Origin: Helicobacter sp. MIT 11-5569
GTDB lineage: Bacteria; Campylobacterota; Campylobacteria; Campylobacterales; Helicobacteraceae
Assembly (NCBI RefSeq): GCF_000765695.2
Contig: NZ_JRPB02000002.1
Location: 62,001-126,000 of the forward strand
Length of the DNA: 64,000 bases
Direction of reading: 5' to 3'
Shown here: positions 9,439 through 17,500 of the stretch, piece after piece
Layout of the letters: the number at the start of each line of letters is the position of its first letter
Position numbering within the stretch: position 1 is the first letter of the stretch
The notes under the pieces: generated by a model
Told to the model about the DNA's origin: nothing
The model's input: the letters and a program-made list of their open reading frames with translations, nothing else
The model's database searches: none
Program-made: the position numbers and the translations under genes

Positions 9439-9464
9439 TATAATCTTTGTTATTTTAAAATAAC
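9439..9464 (+). promoter_or_regulatory. -10 box and 16-bp palindrome upstream of the universal stress gene
   Basis: TATAAT at 9439-9444 is followed by the perfect palindrome GTTATTTTAAAATAAC at 9449-9464, which ends two bases before the AAGG of the ribosome binding site. It could be an operator or a hairpin at the 5' end of the mRNA. No regulator is known from the sequence. Confidence 0.5.
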
Positions 9465-9476
9465 AAGGAATTTGCG

Positions 9477-9893
9477 ATGAAAAAGATTCTATTTGCCGTA
9501 GATGGAACACAATCTTGTCAAAAGGCAGCGCAGTTTGTAGTAGATTTTTTTGGAGATAGAGAAGATTGTGCAATTAGTATAATTCACGTCAAAACTCCTA
9601 TTATGCTTTATGGAGAGGCAGCACTTGCAGCATATGAGGAGATTGAAAAAAAGGAAAATGCAGAGAGTGATAAACTCTTAGAGGATTTTAGTGCAATTTT
9701 TACAAACAAAGGCGTCAATGTGAGCCAAAAGCTTTTAGAAGGTGAAGCAGTTACTGAAGTGCTAAACTATGCAAAAGATTTTGATTTATTAGTGATTGGA
9801 CAGAGTGAAGAGAGCTTTTGGAATAAGATTTTTTCAACTAACCAAAATGATTTTTCTGAAAAATCCCCGATTCCAATTTTAATTGTTAAATAA
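9477..9893 (+). CDS. Universal stress protein, UspA family
   Basis: 138 residues, single UspA domain. It begins MKKILFAVDGTQSCQKAA, the usual first strand and loop, and ends with LLVIGQSEESFWNKIF and the terminal strand PIPILIVK. The ATP-binding G-x2-G-x9-G(S/T) motif is not clearly present: GQSEES replaces the usual glycines, so it may be of the non-ATP-binding type. It is monocistronic, with its own promoter and a strong terminator just downstream. Family is clear, specific function unknown. Confidence 0.85.
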   Translation: MKKILFAVDGTQSCQKAAQFVVDFFGDREDCAISIIHVKTPIMLYGEAALAAYEEIEKKENAESDKLLEDFSAIFTNKGVNVSQKLLEGEAVTEVLNYAKDFDLLVIGQSEESFWNKIFSTNQNDFSEKSPIPILIVK

Positions 9894-9902
9894 TGCAATA
9901 AC

Positions 9903-9933
9903 AAAATGGAATCTATTTTTGGATTCCATTTTT
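9903..9933. terminator. Bidirectional hairpin terminator between uspA-like gene and leuB
   Basis: AAAATGGAATC (9903-9913) pairs with GATTCCATTTT (9922-9932) around an 8-base loop, with T-runs on both sides, between two convergent genes. Confidence 0.8.
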
Positions 9934-9947
9934 GCTAGTGAATTGCT

Positions 9948-11018
9948 TTATAAATTTGCAACTTTTTCTGCAATGACGCTTCCCATTCTCTCGCATGAAC
10001 AGACTTCTTTTGCTCCATAGTTTGCAAGGTCTTTTGTGCGGAATCCTTCTTTGAGTGCTGTTTCAATAGCATTATCAATAGCAAGTGCCGCTTGTGTTTG
10101 TCCTAAAGAATAGCGAAGCATCATTGCAGCACTTGCTATTGTCGCGATAGGATTTGCGATTCCTAATCCTGCAATATCTGGCGCACTTCCGTGAATTGGC
10201 TCATAAATTACCGCTTTTGCTCCAATAGACGCAGAAGGTAATAGTCCAATAGAACCACTAAGCATACTTGCTTCATCGCTTAAAATATCTCCAAAGAGAT
10301 TCCCTGTTAAAATCACATCAAATTGCTTAGGATTCCTAATAAGCTGCATTGCTGCATTATCAACATACATATGACTTAATTCCACATCTTTATATTCTTT
10401 TGCCACTTCATTAACGACTTCGCGCCATAGCTGACTGACATCAAGCACATTTGCTTTATCCACAGAACAGACTTTTTTATTGCGTTGCATTGCTGCTTTA
10501 AATGCGGTGTGTGCTATGCGTTTGACTTCATCAACACTATAAACCATTGTGTTAAAGCCCCTATCTTTGTCGCGTCCTTTTGGTGTGCCAAAATAGATTC
10601 CGCCGATTAACTCACGCACAACAAGAATATCCACGCCTTTTATAATTTCTGGCTTTAGCGTGCTAGCGTCTATTAGTGCGTCATAAACAGTTGCAGGGCG
10701 GAAGTTTGCAAAAACTTCTAAACTTTTTCTTAATTGCAATAATCCACTTTCTGGGCGCAATTCTCTAGGAAGATTATCCCATTTTTCACCACCAATTGCA
10801 CCAAAAAGCGTTGCATCTGCGTTTAGACAACCATCAATTGTTTCTTGTGGCAAAGGAGAGCCTGTCAAATCATAGGCGATTCCACCCATTAAATAATCTT
10901 CAAACTCTAAAGTAAAATTAAATTTTTGTGCAACAACTTTTAAAACTTTTAGTGCTTCATTAATGATTTCAGTCCCGATTCCATCGCCTTTAATCACAGC
11001 AATCTTATAGGTTTGCAT
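9948..11018 (-). CDS. leuB: 3-isopropylmalate dehydrogenase LeuB
   Basis: 356 residues. It oxidises and decarboxylates 3-isopropylmalate in leucine synthesis. Seen are KGDGIGTEI at the N-terminus, the substrate-binding [21 protein letters not shown] region (residue 87 on), REL-GGIYFG (about 135) and the NAD-binding signature [19 protein letters not shown] followed by [12 protein letters not shown]. Its ATG shares one base with the leuD stop codon, so the genes are translationally coupled. leuA and leuC are not adjacent, unlike the leuABCD order seen in Campylobacter jejuni. Confidence 0.96.
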   Translation of the reverse strand: MQTYKIAVIKGDGIGTEIINEALKVLKVVAQKFNFTLEFEDYLMGGIAYDLTGSPLPQETIDGCLNADATLFGAIGGEKWDNLPRELRPESGLLQLRKSLEVFANFRPATVYDALIDASTLKPEIIKGVDILVVRELIGGIYFGTPKGRDKDRGFNTMVYSVDEVKRIAHTAFKAAMQRNKKVCSVDKANVLDVSQLWREVVNEVAKEYKDVELSHMYVDNAAMQLIRNPKQFDVILTGNLFGDILSDEASMLSGSIGLLPSASIGAKAVIYEPIHGSAPDIAGLGIANPIATIASAAMMLRYSLGQTQAALAIDNAIETALKEGFRTKDLANYGAKEVCSCERMGSVIAEKVANL

Positions 11019-11530
11019 TATTTTTCTCCTAGCTTATTTTTTGCATAAGGGATTAATCCGCCACTTTCTAAAAGCTCTAGCATAAAAGGTGGAATCGCAT
11101 TAAATGTGTAGCTACAATTTTGTGTGCGGTTTTGCACGACACCACCTTTTAGGTCAATCTCTAAAATATCACCTTCATTAATAGAATCTGCTTGTTCAAT
11201 CTCTAAAATTGGCAATCCTGTATTAAAAGCATTGCGATAAAAAATGCGTGCATAACTCTTTGCGATAACTGCGCTAATCCCAGCTCCTTTAATTGCTACT
11301 GGAGCATGTTCTCTGCTTGAGCCACAACCAAAGTTTTCTCCTGCTACGATAATATCGCCTTTTGCAATGGAATCCACAAATCCACTTCTCGCGTCTTCCA
11401 TTAAATGCGAAGCTAAAATTGCAGAATCGCTTGTGTTTAAATAGCGCGCAGCAATGATTAAATCTGTATCAATATTGTCCCCAAATTTCCAAGCTTTTCC
11501 TTGTGTTTTTTGTGCATTATCTTTTTGCAT
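11018..11530 (-). CDS. leuD: 3-isopropylmalate dehydratase small subunit LeuD
   Basis: 170 residues with the chosen start. It forms the swivel domain of isopropylmalate isomerase with LeuC. Signatures: [18 protein letters not shown] near the N-terminus, [18 protein letters not shown] (about 80-95) and [18 protein letters not shown] longer frame begins at 11572, but AAGGGG lies 5 bases before the ATG at 11530 and the protein then begins [17 protein letters not shown], so 11530 is chosen. This leaves 10 bases after the upstream small gene instead of a 32-base overlap. Confidence 0.94.
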   Translation of the reverse strand: MQKDNAQKTQGKAWKFGDNIDTDLIIAARYLNTSDSAILASHLMEDARSGFVDSIAKGDIIVAGENFGCGSSREHAPVAIKGAGISAVIAKSYARIFYRNAFNTGLPILEIEQADSINEGDILEIDLKGGVVQNRTQNCSYTFNAIPPFMLELLESGGLIPYAKNKLGEK

Positions 11531-11540
11531 AAATTCCCCT

Positions 11541-11756
11541 TTAATCTGTATAAACTTCGAGTTTTGAGCCATTCCAATACCAATCTTTACTAAAAAGTGT
11601 TTTTTTGCAAGATTCTGGAACTTTTAGAAAAAATACCCTTTGTGCTTCTATATCATTTGAAATTAGAGCATGCTCTATGCCTAGCATTAAGTTTTCTGGT
11701 GTAACTTTGACATTTTCAACTAAAACATCACGCGTTTCTTGATTAATAATTGTCAT
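11541..11756 (-). CDS. Small conserved-looking protein of unknown function upstream of leuD
   Basis: 71 residues starting MTIINQETRDVLVENV, with AAGGAG five bases before the ATG at 11756. A longer frame opening at 11801 would run through the promoter. The composition is ordinary with no signal peptide or membrane segment. A patch AQRVFFLKVPESCKK and a C-terminal KDWYWNGSKLEVYTD are the only distinctive parts. It is the first gene of the transcript that continues into leuD and leuB, ten bases away. It is too long and not leucine-rich enough for an attenuator peptide. I do not recognise it. Confidence 0.7.
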   Translation of the reverse strand: MTIINQETRDVLVENVKVTPENLMLGIEHALISNDIEAQRVFFLKVPESCKKTLFSKDWYWNGSKLEVYTD

Positions 11757-11780
11757 TTTTTCTCCTTGCATTAAGGGAAT

Positions 11781-11786
11781 ATTATA
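11781..11786 (-). promoter_or_regulatory. -10 box (TATAAT on minus strand) for the leuD-leuB operon
   Basis: On the minus strand TTGCTATAATATTCCC places TATAAT about 25 bases before the ATG of the small first gene. Confidence 0.55.
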
Positions 11787-11842
11787 GCAAAAAATTTTCA
11801 AAAATTTTTAAAAATGTCTTAAGATTTGTAGAGATTTATTAT

Positions 11843-11874
11843 TGACAAATCGTTATATATTAAAATATAATTTG
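11843..11874 (+). promoter_or_regulatory. modE promoter with overlapping ModE-type operator
   Basis: TTGACA (11843-11848), 17-base spacer, TATAAT (11866-11871): a full consensus promoter, rare in this window. CGTTATAT at 11851-11858 and ATATAATTTG at 11865-11874 form an imperfect inverted repeat closely resembling the known ModE operator half-sites (CGTTATAT with spacer and inverted copy). The box covers the spacer and -10, so molybdate-bound ModE would block transcription of its own operon. Confidence 0.75.
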
Positions 11875-11916
11875 GGTAATTTTTAGAAAAAATCTTAAGT
11901 GCTTTGGAGGTAGGAT

Positions 11917-12714
11917 TTGCAAGTTCAAGGGCGCATTTGGATTAAAGAGCAAGATAAAAATTTTTTGGGGCATGGCAAAGTAGAGTTGCTAGAGAGAATC
12001 GCGCAAAGTGGCTCTATTGCAAAAGCAGCAAAAGAAATGAAAATGAGCTACAAAGCCGCGTGGGATAGCATTGACTTAATGAATAAAGTTGCAAGTGAGC
12101 CTTTAGTTGTGCGTGTAACAGGTGGCAAAGGCGGTGGCGGGACACAAATTACCCAAAAAGGTATAGAAGCAATTAGAATCTTTCGGGAAATGGAGCGCAT
12201 TTCAGAAGAGCTTTTTACGCTTTTTGAAGGAGATTTAGAGGCTTGGGATTCTATGCTAACACAAACAAAAAATTCTAAAATAAGGAGAAGTGCAATGCTG
12301 AAAACAAGCGCAAGAAATCAGCTTTTAGGAGAAATTACAGCCATTAAAGAAAGCGCGGTAAATGCTGAAGTAACGTTAAAACTTAAAGATGGAATCCAAA
12401 TTGTTAGCATTATTACTTTGCATTCTTTAAAGGAATTGGGCTTAAAAGTGGGAATGCAAGCTTATGCGCTTATTAAGGCAAATTGGATTGTGGTTTTCAC
12501 GCAAAAGCCAAAGGGATTATCTTTGCGAAATTGCATTTGCGGAGAAGTGAGTGCGCTAAAAGAAGGCGCGGTAAATGTCGAAGTTAGCATTAATTGCAAG
12601 GGAGAAAGCTTAAGCGCAGTAGTAACAGAGGATTCTAAAGAAAATTTAGATTTAAAAGTTGGGCAAAAAGTTTGGTTTGGTTTTAAAGCAAACAATGTAA
12701 TTTTGGGAATCTAA
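11917..12714 (+). CDS. modE: ModE molybdate-responsive transcriptional regulator
   Basis: 265 residues, near the usual full ModE length. The N-terminal winged helix has SGSIAKAAKEMKMSYKAAWDSID (32-53) followed by the glycine-rich wing VTGGKGGGGTQIT. Two tandem TOBE/Mop domains follow (about 127-190 and 198-263), each with the SARNQL- or LRNCICGEV-type start, and bind molybdate. It begins with TTG behind a strong GGAGG. It is the first gene of modE-modA-TOBE-modB-modC and probably represses them when molybdate is plentiful, through the box at 11851-11874. Confidence 0.93.
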   Translation: MQVQGRIWIKEQDKNFLGHGKVELLERIAQSGSIAKAAKEMKMSYKAAWDSIDLMNKVASEPLVVRVTGGKGGGGTQITQKGIEAIRIFREMERISEELFTLFEGDLEAWDSMLTQTKNSKIRRSAMLKTSARNQLLGEITAIKESAVNAEVTLKLKDGIQIVSIITLHSLKELGLKVGMQAYALIKANWIVVFTQKPKGLSLRNCICGEVSALKEGAVNVEVSINCKGESLSAVVTEDSKENLDLKVGQKVWFGFKANNVILGI

Positions 12715-12724
12715 AGGAGAGAAA

Positions 12725-13489
12725 ATGTTAAGTAGAATCAAAAAAATAGTAATTGTTGGAATCTGTGGCGTGCTTTTTAGCATTAATGCACAAGCAGAAG
12801 AGATTAAAGTTTTAGCGGCAGCTTCATTAAAATATGTGCTTGAAGAAATTAAAAATGATTTTTTAAAAGATAAGCCAAATGATAAGATTGAAATTTCCTA
12901 TATTTCAAGTGGCAAAGCCTATGCGCAGATTAAAAATGGTTCTCCAACGCATTTATTTGTCGCTGCAGATGTGAGTTATCCTGCAAAACTTTATGCAGAA
13001 AAGTTTGCGCCTAATAAAGAAGAAATTTATGCGAAAGGCAAATTGGTGCTTTGGAGTAATACTGCAAGTTTCAAACTCAAAGAATTTGCAGATATTTTAA
13101 ACCCTAAAATTACGCATATTGCAATCCCTAATCCAAAAGTCGCACCTTATGGCAGAGCTTCAATAGAAGCACTAGAAGCAACAAAAATGCTAGAAAAAGT
13201 GCAAGATAAATTTGCAACAGGTGAAAGTATCGGAGCTGCGACAACTTATGTAGAATCCAAAAATGCAGAAGTTGGCTTTACTGCGCTTTCTATGCTTGGT
13301 GAGGGTGGAATCAATACGCAAGAGATGAGCTTTGTAGCTATTGATGAAAAACTTTATAAACCCATTGAACAAGCTCTTGTGATTACAAATTATGGAAAAG
13401 ATTCTAAGCTTGCTCAAGTATTTAAAGATTATATTTTAAGTAAAAGTGCAAAAGAAAAATTTGTAAAATTTGGTTATAGTGTTGAATAG
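12725..13489 (+). CDS. modA: Molybdate ABC transporter substrate-binding protein ModA
   Basis: 254 residues with a signal peptide (KKIVIVGICGVLFSINAQAEE, processed near residue 24). The mature start KVLAAASLKYVLEEI holds the oxyanion-contacting serine, with SSGKAYAQIKNG a little later. It delivers periplasmic molybdate (or tungstate) to ModBC. AAAGGAG precedes the ATG. Its 3' end overlaps the next gene. Confidence 0.94.
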   Translation: MLSRIKKIVIVGICGVLFSINAQAEEIKVLAAASLKYVLEEIKNDFLKDKPNDKIEISYISSGKAYAQIKNGSPTHLFVAADVSYPAKLYAEKFAPNKEEIYAKGKLVLWSNTASFKLKEFADILNPKITHIAIPNPKVAPYGRASIEALEATKMLEKVQDKFATGESIGAATTYVESKNAEVGFTALSMLGEGGINTQEMSFVAIDEKLYKPIEQALVITNYGKDSKLAQVFKDYILSKSAKEKFVKFGYSVE

Positions 13490-13889
13490 ATTTCAAGCGA
13501 TTCTGACTAACTTTAGCGCGCAAGATAGTATTTTGCGCTTACATTTGTTGTGTGATAGTTTGGAATCGCAAATGCTTAGCGCGCTATTGTTAGAGGATTC
13601 TGCATTTTTAGAGCCATTTTTGGGAAAAACCTTAGAAATTGGCTTTAAAGAAAATAATGTTGTTGTAGGATTAGAGCTAAAAGGTTTGCATAATGTCTTT
13701 AAAAGCGAGATTGCACAAATTCAAACAGATACGCTTTTTGCAAGGCTTGTGTTAAAAGCTACTAAAGAGATTTCAAATTACACAATCACAGCTCTATGCC
13801 CATTAGATTTTATCACGCAAAATACTTTAAAAATAGGGGATTGCATACAATGGCATATCCCTGAAAACTCTGTAATGTTGTATTTGTAA
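13470..13889 (+). CDS. Single TOBE/Mop-like molybdenum-binding protein between modA and modB
   Basis: Up to 139 residues. The central and C-terminal parts (LEIGFKENNVVVGLELKG and LKIGDCIQWHIPENSVMLYL) have the pattern of molybdate-binding TOBE repeats, degenerate. The start is uncertain: TTG at 13470, GTG at 13479 or TTG at 13482 (MNRFQAILTNF...), all overlapping modA without a clear ribosome binding site, so coupling is likely. A gene of this kind occupies the same place in the Campylobacter jejuni mod operon. A role in buffering or sensing molybdate is inferred. Confidence 0.75.
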   Translation: MVIVLNRFQAILTNFSAQDSILRLHLLCDSLESQMLSALLLEDSAFLEPFLGKTLEIGFKENNVVVGLELKGLHNVFKSEIAQIQTDTLFARLVLKATKEISNYTITALCPLDFITQNTLKIGDCIQWHIPENSVMLYL

Positions 13890-14563
13890 TGCAAAATTTT
13901 GAAAGTTTTTTTATCACAATGCTTTTGACTTTTAAAGTCGCATTGATTACAACTTTTATATTACTTCTCATTGCGATTCCACTTGCATATTTTCTTGCTT
14001 TTAATAAAAGTAAAATTACTCCTATTTTAGAAGCAATTGTTTCTATGCCTTTGGTTTTGCCCCCTAGTGTGCTTGGATTCTATCTTTTAATTACTTTTAG
14101 TCCGCAAAGTCTTTTGGGGAAGTTTTTACTAGAAACTTTTAATCTCAAACTTGTTTTTAGCTTTGAAGGATTGATTGTAGGTTCCGTGATTTTCTCTCTT
14201 CCTTTTATGGTAAATCCTATTCAAGCAGGTTTTTCTACCTTGCCAAAATCACTTTTTGAAGCAGCCTTAACACTTGGTAAGAATCGCTTTGTGATTCTTT
14301 ATTCTGTTCTTTTGCCGAATATTTCTCGCTCTTTACTTGTTGGAATCGTAGTAACCTTTGCACACACCATTGGAGAATTTGGTGTAGTGATGATGATTGG
14401 GGGAAATATTGAAGGTGTAACACGTGTTGCAAGTATTGCAATTTATGATGAAGTGGAAGCTTTAAATTACACCTTAGCGCATCAATATGCTTTGACACTT
14501 TTTGTGATTACTTTTTCAATCTTACTTTTGACATTTTATTTAAACAAAAGAGGCGCAAAGTGA
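13889..14563 (+). CDS. modB: Molybdate ABC transporter permease ModB
   Basis: 224 residues with about five membrane helices. The inner-membrane ABC permease loop EAALTLGKNRFVILYSVLLPNI (about 127-148) fits the EAA motif that docks on ModC. Also GEFGVVMMIGGN typical of ModB/CysU-type permeases. The ATG overlaps the stop of the preceding gene (TAATG). It forms the channel of the ModABC importer. Confidence 0.94.
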   Translation: MQNFESFFITMLLTFKVALITTFILLLIAIPLAYFLAFNKSKITPILEAIVSMPLVLPPSVLGFYLLITFSPQSLLGKFLLETFNLKLVFSFEGLIVGSVIFSLPFMVNPIQAGFSTLPKSLFEAALTLGKNRFVILYSVLLPNISRSLLVGIVVTFAHTIGEFGVVMMIGGNIEGVTRVASIAIYDEVEALNYTLAHQYALTLFVITFSILLLTFYLNKRGAK

Positions 14564-15468
14564 TTGTTTTGGACTTTGAAAAACGCCTTTTAAGCGCGCA
14601 AGGAGAAATGACGCTAAAAGTGGATTGCGCACTTAAAGAGAAAGATTTAATCACACTTTTTGGAAAAAGTGGAGCAGGCAAAACAACAATATTGCGTATT
14701 TTAGCAGGGCTTATTGAACCAGATTTTGGGCGCGTTCAAGTTGGTGATACAATATGGTTTGAGCGTATAAAAGGGGCAAAAAAACCCTCAATTAATCTTC
14801 CACCACAAAAGCGCTCTATTGGTTTTGTGTTTCAAGATTACGCGCTTTTTCCAAATATGAGCGTAGAAGAGAATCTATTTTTTGCCTTGCCTAAAGGAGC
14901 GGATAAGAAAAAGATTGTAGAGTTATTAGAGATTACAGAATTACAAGCATTGGCAAAGCAAAAACCAAGCATGCTAAGCGGGGGGCAGCAACAGCGCGTA
15001 GCATTAGCGCGTGCATTAGTGAGAAGCCCAGAAGTTTTGTTGCTTGATGAGCCATTTTCTGCTTTGGATTCTGTAATGGCGCATAAGCTGCAAGAAGAAT
15101 TACTAAAAATCCATCATCATTTTGGTTTAAGCACTTTTCTTGTTAGCCATAATTTTGGGGAAGTGTTTTTTCTTTCAAATTTTGTGCTTTGTATTGAAAA
15201 AGGTAGCATACAAAAGCAAGGGAATCCAAGCTTTGTCTTTTTAGAGGATATGCCAAGTGGGAAGTTTCGTCATAGTGGAGTGGTGCTAGAGATTAAAAAA
15301 AGTGGGCTTGTGTATCTTGTGAGCGTGTTGATTGGAAATGAAATCACACAAGTTACTGCGCAAAAAGAAGAAGTGCAGGATTTAAAGAATGGAGATTTTG
15401 TAATGCTTGCTGCAAAAGCGTGGAATCCCGTGCTAACAAAAATTAATAATGTGCAAATACAATCCTAA
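14560..15468 (+). CDS. modC: Molybdate ABC transporter ATPase ModC
   Basis: 302 residues. Walker A GKSGAGKTT (about 35-43), Q-loop FQDYALFPNMSV, signature LSGGQQQRVALARAL (about 143-157), Walker B LLLDEPFSALD and the switch VSHN. A C-terminal stretch from about 235 (KFRHSGVVLEIKKSG onward) is a TOBE/Mop domain, as in E. coli ModC. GTG start overlapping the modB stop. Energises molybdate import. Confidence 0.95.
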   Translation: MIVLDFEKRLLSAQGEMTLKVDCALKEKDLITLFGKSGAGKTTILRILAGLIEPDFGRVQVGDTIWFERIKGAKKPSINLPPQKRSIGFVFQDYALFPNMSVEENLFFALPKGADKKKIVELLEITELQALAKQKPSMLSGGQQQRVALARALVRSPEVLLLDEPFSALDSVMAHKLQEELLKIHHHFGLSTFLVSHNFGEVFFLSNFVLCIEKGSIQKQGNPSFVFLEDMPSGKFRHSGVVLEIKKSGLVYLVSVLIGNEITQVTAQKEEVQDLKNGDFVMLAAKAWNPVLTKINNVQIQS

Positions 15469-15474
15469 TTGTGT

Positions 15475-15480
15475 TATAAT
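15475..15480 (+). promoter_or_regulatory. -10 box (TATAAT) upstream of the methyltransferase gene
   Basis: GTTATAATACGCGC, 31 bases before the ATG at 15511 and just after modC. Confidence 0.55.
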
Positions 15481-15510
15481 ACGCGCTTTTATTTTTATTA
15501 AGGAGAATTT

Positions 15511-17061
15511 ATGGCTGTTTGGAGCGAAGGTTACTTTACAGATATAGAATATACAAGTGGCTATTTTAAAGAATTAAGTCCATTGCTTTTAAATCTAAAT
15601 CTAGCACTAGCGGGATATGATATTCCTTGTGGGGGGGAAGACATTTGTCCTCCAAAGGATTTTAGCTATTTAGAGCTTGCATTTGGTCGTGGAGGAAGTA
15701 TTAATATCCACGCTGCAACAACAGGAGGAAAGTATATGGGAACAGACTTTAACCCTACGCAAGTTGCAATGGCAAGGGATTATGCGGTAAGTGATAATAT
15801 TACTTTATATGATGATAGTTTTGAAGAGCTATTAGAGCGTTTTGAAAACGATAAGCCACAATTTGATTATATTGTCTTTCATGGGCTTTTTTCTTGGATT
15901 AGCCAAAAGAATCGTGATATTATTCTAAAAATTATTAAAAAGTTTTTGAAAGTCGGTGGAGTAGTTTATAATAGCTATAATTGTATGCCCGGATGGTCTC
16001 CAAAAGCTCCTTCAAGAGAAATTCTAAGTTTGTATAAAGTTATAGGTTCTGCAGAGATTGATACGCAAACTTTTGTCAAAAATAGTTTAGGTTTTATGGA
16101 AGAGTTTTTAAAAGTAAATCCCGCTTATGCTACGAATGTTCCTCAAAATAGACAATTTGTAGAAGATTTAAAAGATAAGGATTCTGCTTATATTTCCCAT
16201 GAATATCTTAACCAAAATTGGGATTGTTTTTATTTTTATCAAGTTGCAAAAATGATGGAAGAAGCCAAATGTTCTTTTGCATCTAGTGCAGAATGTCTTC
16301 AGCAGTTTGATAAGTTTAATGCTATGGCAGATGCAAATAAATTTTTTGGCAAATTTCAGAATAAAATCTTTAAAGAACAATTAAGAGATTATTATTTAAA
16401 TCGTCAGTTTAGGAAAGATATTTATATTAAAGGAGCTAAAGTCATCACGCACAAACAAGGTATAGATAGATTTATGAATACACATTTTGTGCTAACTAAT
16501 CTCCCAAAAAACTTCAAAGATAAAGTGCAATGTGCAATTGGTGAAATTAACATTAAACAAGAAGTGTTTGAGCCAGTCTTAAAAGTTTTAGAAAAAGATT
16601 CCTTTAGACCAAAAACTATGCGAGAAATTGCGCAAGAGTGCAAGTTAGAGTTTGGACAACTCTTAGAGATTTTGATGCTTGCGTTGCACCAAAATATGAT
16701 TAGCCCTGCGCAGCCTCTGACTGCAGAAGGAAAAGAGAGAGCAAAGCTTTATAATGCTAATGTCTTAGAGAGACTTGTGCGTTATGAGCAAGCGAGTTAT
16801 CTTGCATCTCCTGTTAGCGCGACAGCATTTATGGTTTCGAGTGCAGAACAAATTGCTATGAGTGCTTATATTAAGGGAAGCAAGAAGGAATCTGAGCTTG
16901 TAAATTTTGTCGTAAAACTCTTTAAAGAAAACAAACGATATATGATAAAAGATGGAAAAGTTTTAGAAAAAGATTCTGAAAATAAAGAAGCAATTAAAGA
17001 AGTTGTGAAAGAATTTTTAGAGAGAGTTCCACTTTATAAGGCACTTGGAATTTTAGAATAA
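15511..17061 (+). CDS. Class I SAM-dependent methyltransferase with methyltransferase regulatory domain
   Basis: 516 residues, cytoplasmic. Residues about 45-180 form a Rossmann-type methyltransferase: motif I YLELAFGRGGSINIHAA, the acidic YMGTDFNP and a post-motif FDYIVFHGLFSWI. The middle and C-terminal parts (about 215-516) match the architecture of methyltransferase regulatory domain proteins common in Helicobacter and Campylobacter. The substrate is unknown; protein lysine and surface glycan targets are both possible. AAGGAG precedes ATG. The last ten codons and stop lie inside the duplicated segment 17032-17164, and the stop codon is part of the terminator stem. Confidence 0.8.
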   Translation: MAVWSEGYFTDIEYTSGYFKELSPLLLNLNLALAGYDIPCGGEDICPPKDFSYLELAFGRGGSINIHAATTGGKYMGTDFNPTQVAMARDYAVSDNITLYDDSFEELLERFENDKPQFDYIVFHGLFSWISQKNRDIILKIIKKFLKVGGVVYNSYNCMPGWSPKAPSREILSLYKVIGSAEIDTQTFVKNSLGFMEEFLKVNPAYATNVPQNRQFVEDLKDKDSAYISHEYLNQNWDCFYFYQVAKMMEEAKCSFASSAECLQQFDKFNAMADANKFFGKFQNKIFKEQLRDYYLNRQFRKDIYIKGAKVITHKQGIDRFMNTHFVLTNLPKNFKDKVQCAIGEINIKQEVFEPVLKVLEKDSFRPKTMREIAQECKLEFGQLLEILMLALHQNMISPAQPLTAEGKERAKLYNANVLERLVRYEQASYLASPVSATAFMVSSAEQIAMSAYIKGSKKESELVNFVVKLFKENKRYMIKDGKVLEKDSENKEAIKEVVKEFLERVPLYKALGILE

Positions 17062-17164
17062 GCTTTTATAGCTTATTCTTCTAAGACACAGATTTCGCGG
17101 TTTTTAATCGCTATTAAAGTATAATAAGAAACGATACAGACGATAATTATTGTTAATGCGATTC
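17032..17164. repeat. Direct repeat copy 1 (133 bp) bounding the 17-19 kb island
   Basis: This stretch and 19215-19346 are about 93% identical, with 60 central bases identical. It carries the 3' end of the methyltransferase, the bidirectional terminator and, on the minus strand, a detached tail of the SLAC1/TDT transporter. The detached tail reads IALTIIIVCIVSYYTL, against IVLTVIIVCVVSYYTL in the intact gene: only conservative V/I and V/A changes, as between alleles of related strains. Confidence 0.92.
17055..17079. terminator. Bidirectional terminator, repeat copy 1
   Basis: AGAATAAGC (17055-17063) pairs with GCTTATTCT (17071-17079) around a 7-base loop. The methyltransferase stop codon is inside the stem. 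Confidence 0.75.
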
Positions 17165-17419
17165 TTGAAGAGTTTTTAAAAGATGCAGGAAACTTTAAAG
17201 AAGTGCAAAAAAGAATCCAAAAAGCCTCCTGAGTTTATTGCGCATAAAGACTGAGATTATGATACAAGGAATCTTAAAAGGGATTTTAAAGATTTAGAGA
17301 AAATTCTGTTGTTTATTTTAGTAAGTTTAGTAAAAGGGAATGAAAAATATGAGATTGCCAACCTCAAACTTAATAGCTAGAAGCCGATTTCTAACTATAA
17401 CCCTTTCAGAGATGGCTAA
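17165..17419 (+). pseudogene. Remnant of an unrecognised, probably phage gene
   Basis: Right after the repeat one frame reads ILEEFLKDAGNFKEVQKRIQKAS then stops. The next frame continues EFIAHKD (stop) DYDTRNLKRDFKDLEKILL, then through VKGNEKYEIANLKLNS (stop) KPISNYNPFRDG to a stop at 17419. Runs of coherent protein-like sequence divided by one frameshift and two stops indicate a decayed gene whose 5' end was lost at the repeat junction. Its position just before the gpG-like relic suggests a Mu-like head gene, but I recognise no family. Confidence 0.5.
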
Positions 17420-17500
17420 TTCTCCTAACACGCTCCCGTGCAGACGGCTAGTTTTGGACTAAGTATAGTTTATTATACCAAAAACATTAAAGGATAAGCA

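Noticed and set aside
17055-17079. Inverted repeats at 17055 and 19238 as ends of an insertion sequence
   Set aside because: They are the same bidirectional terminator carried in both copies of the direct repeat; no transposase lies between them.
17225-17245. In-frame TGA after QKRIQKAS as a possible selenocysteine codon, given selA/selB nearby
   Set aside because: Coherent sequence continues in a different frame, and further stops follow, so this is gene decay.
17340-17460. Possible tRNA or structured RNA in the island gap
   Set aside because: Short complementary words are present, but I could not form a cloverleaf or acceptor stem, and part of the stretch reads as decayed coding sequence.
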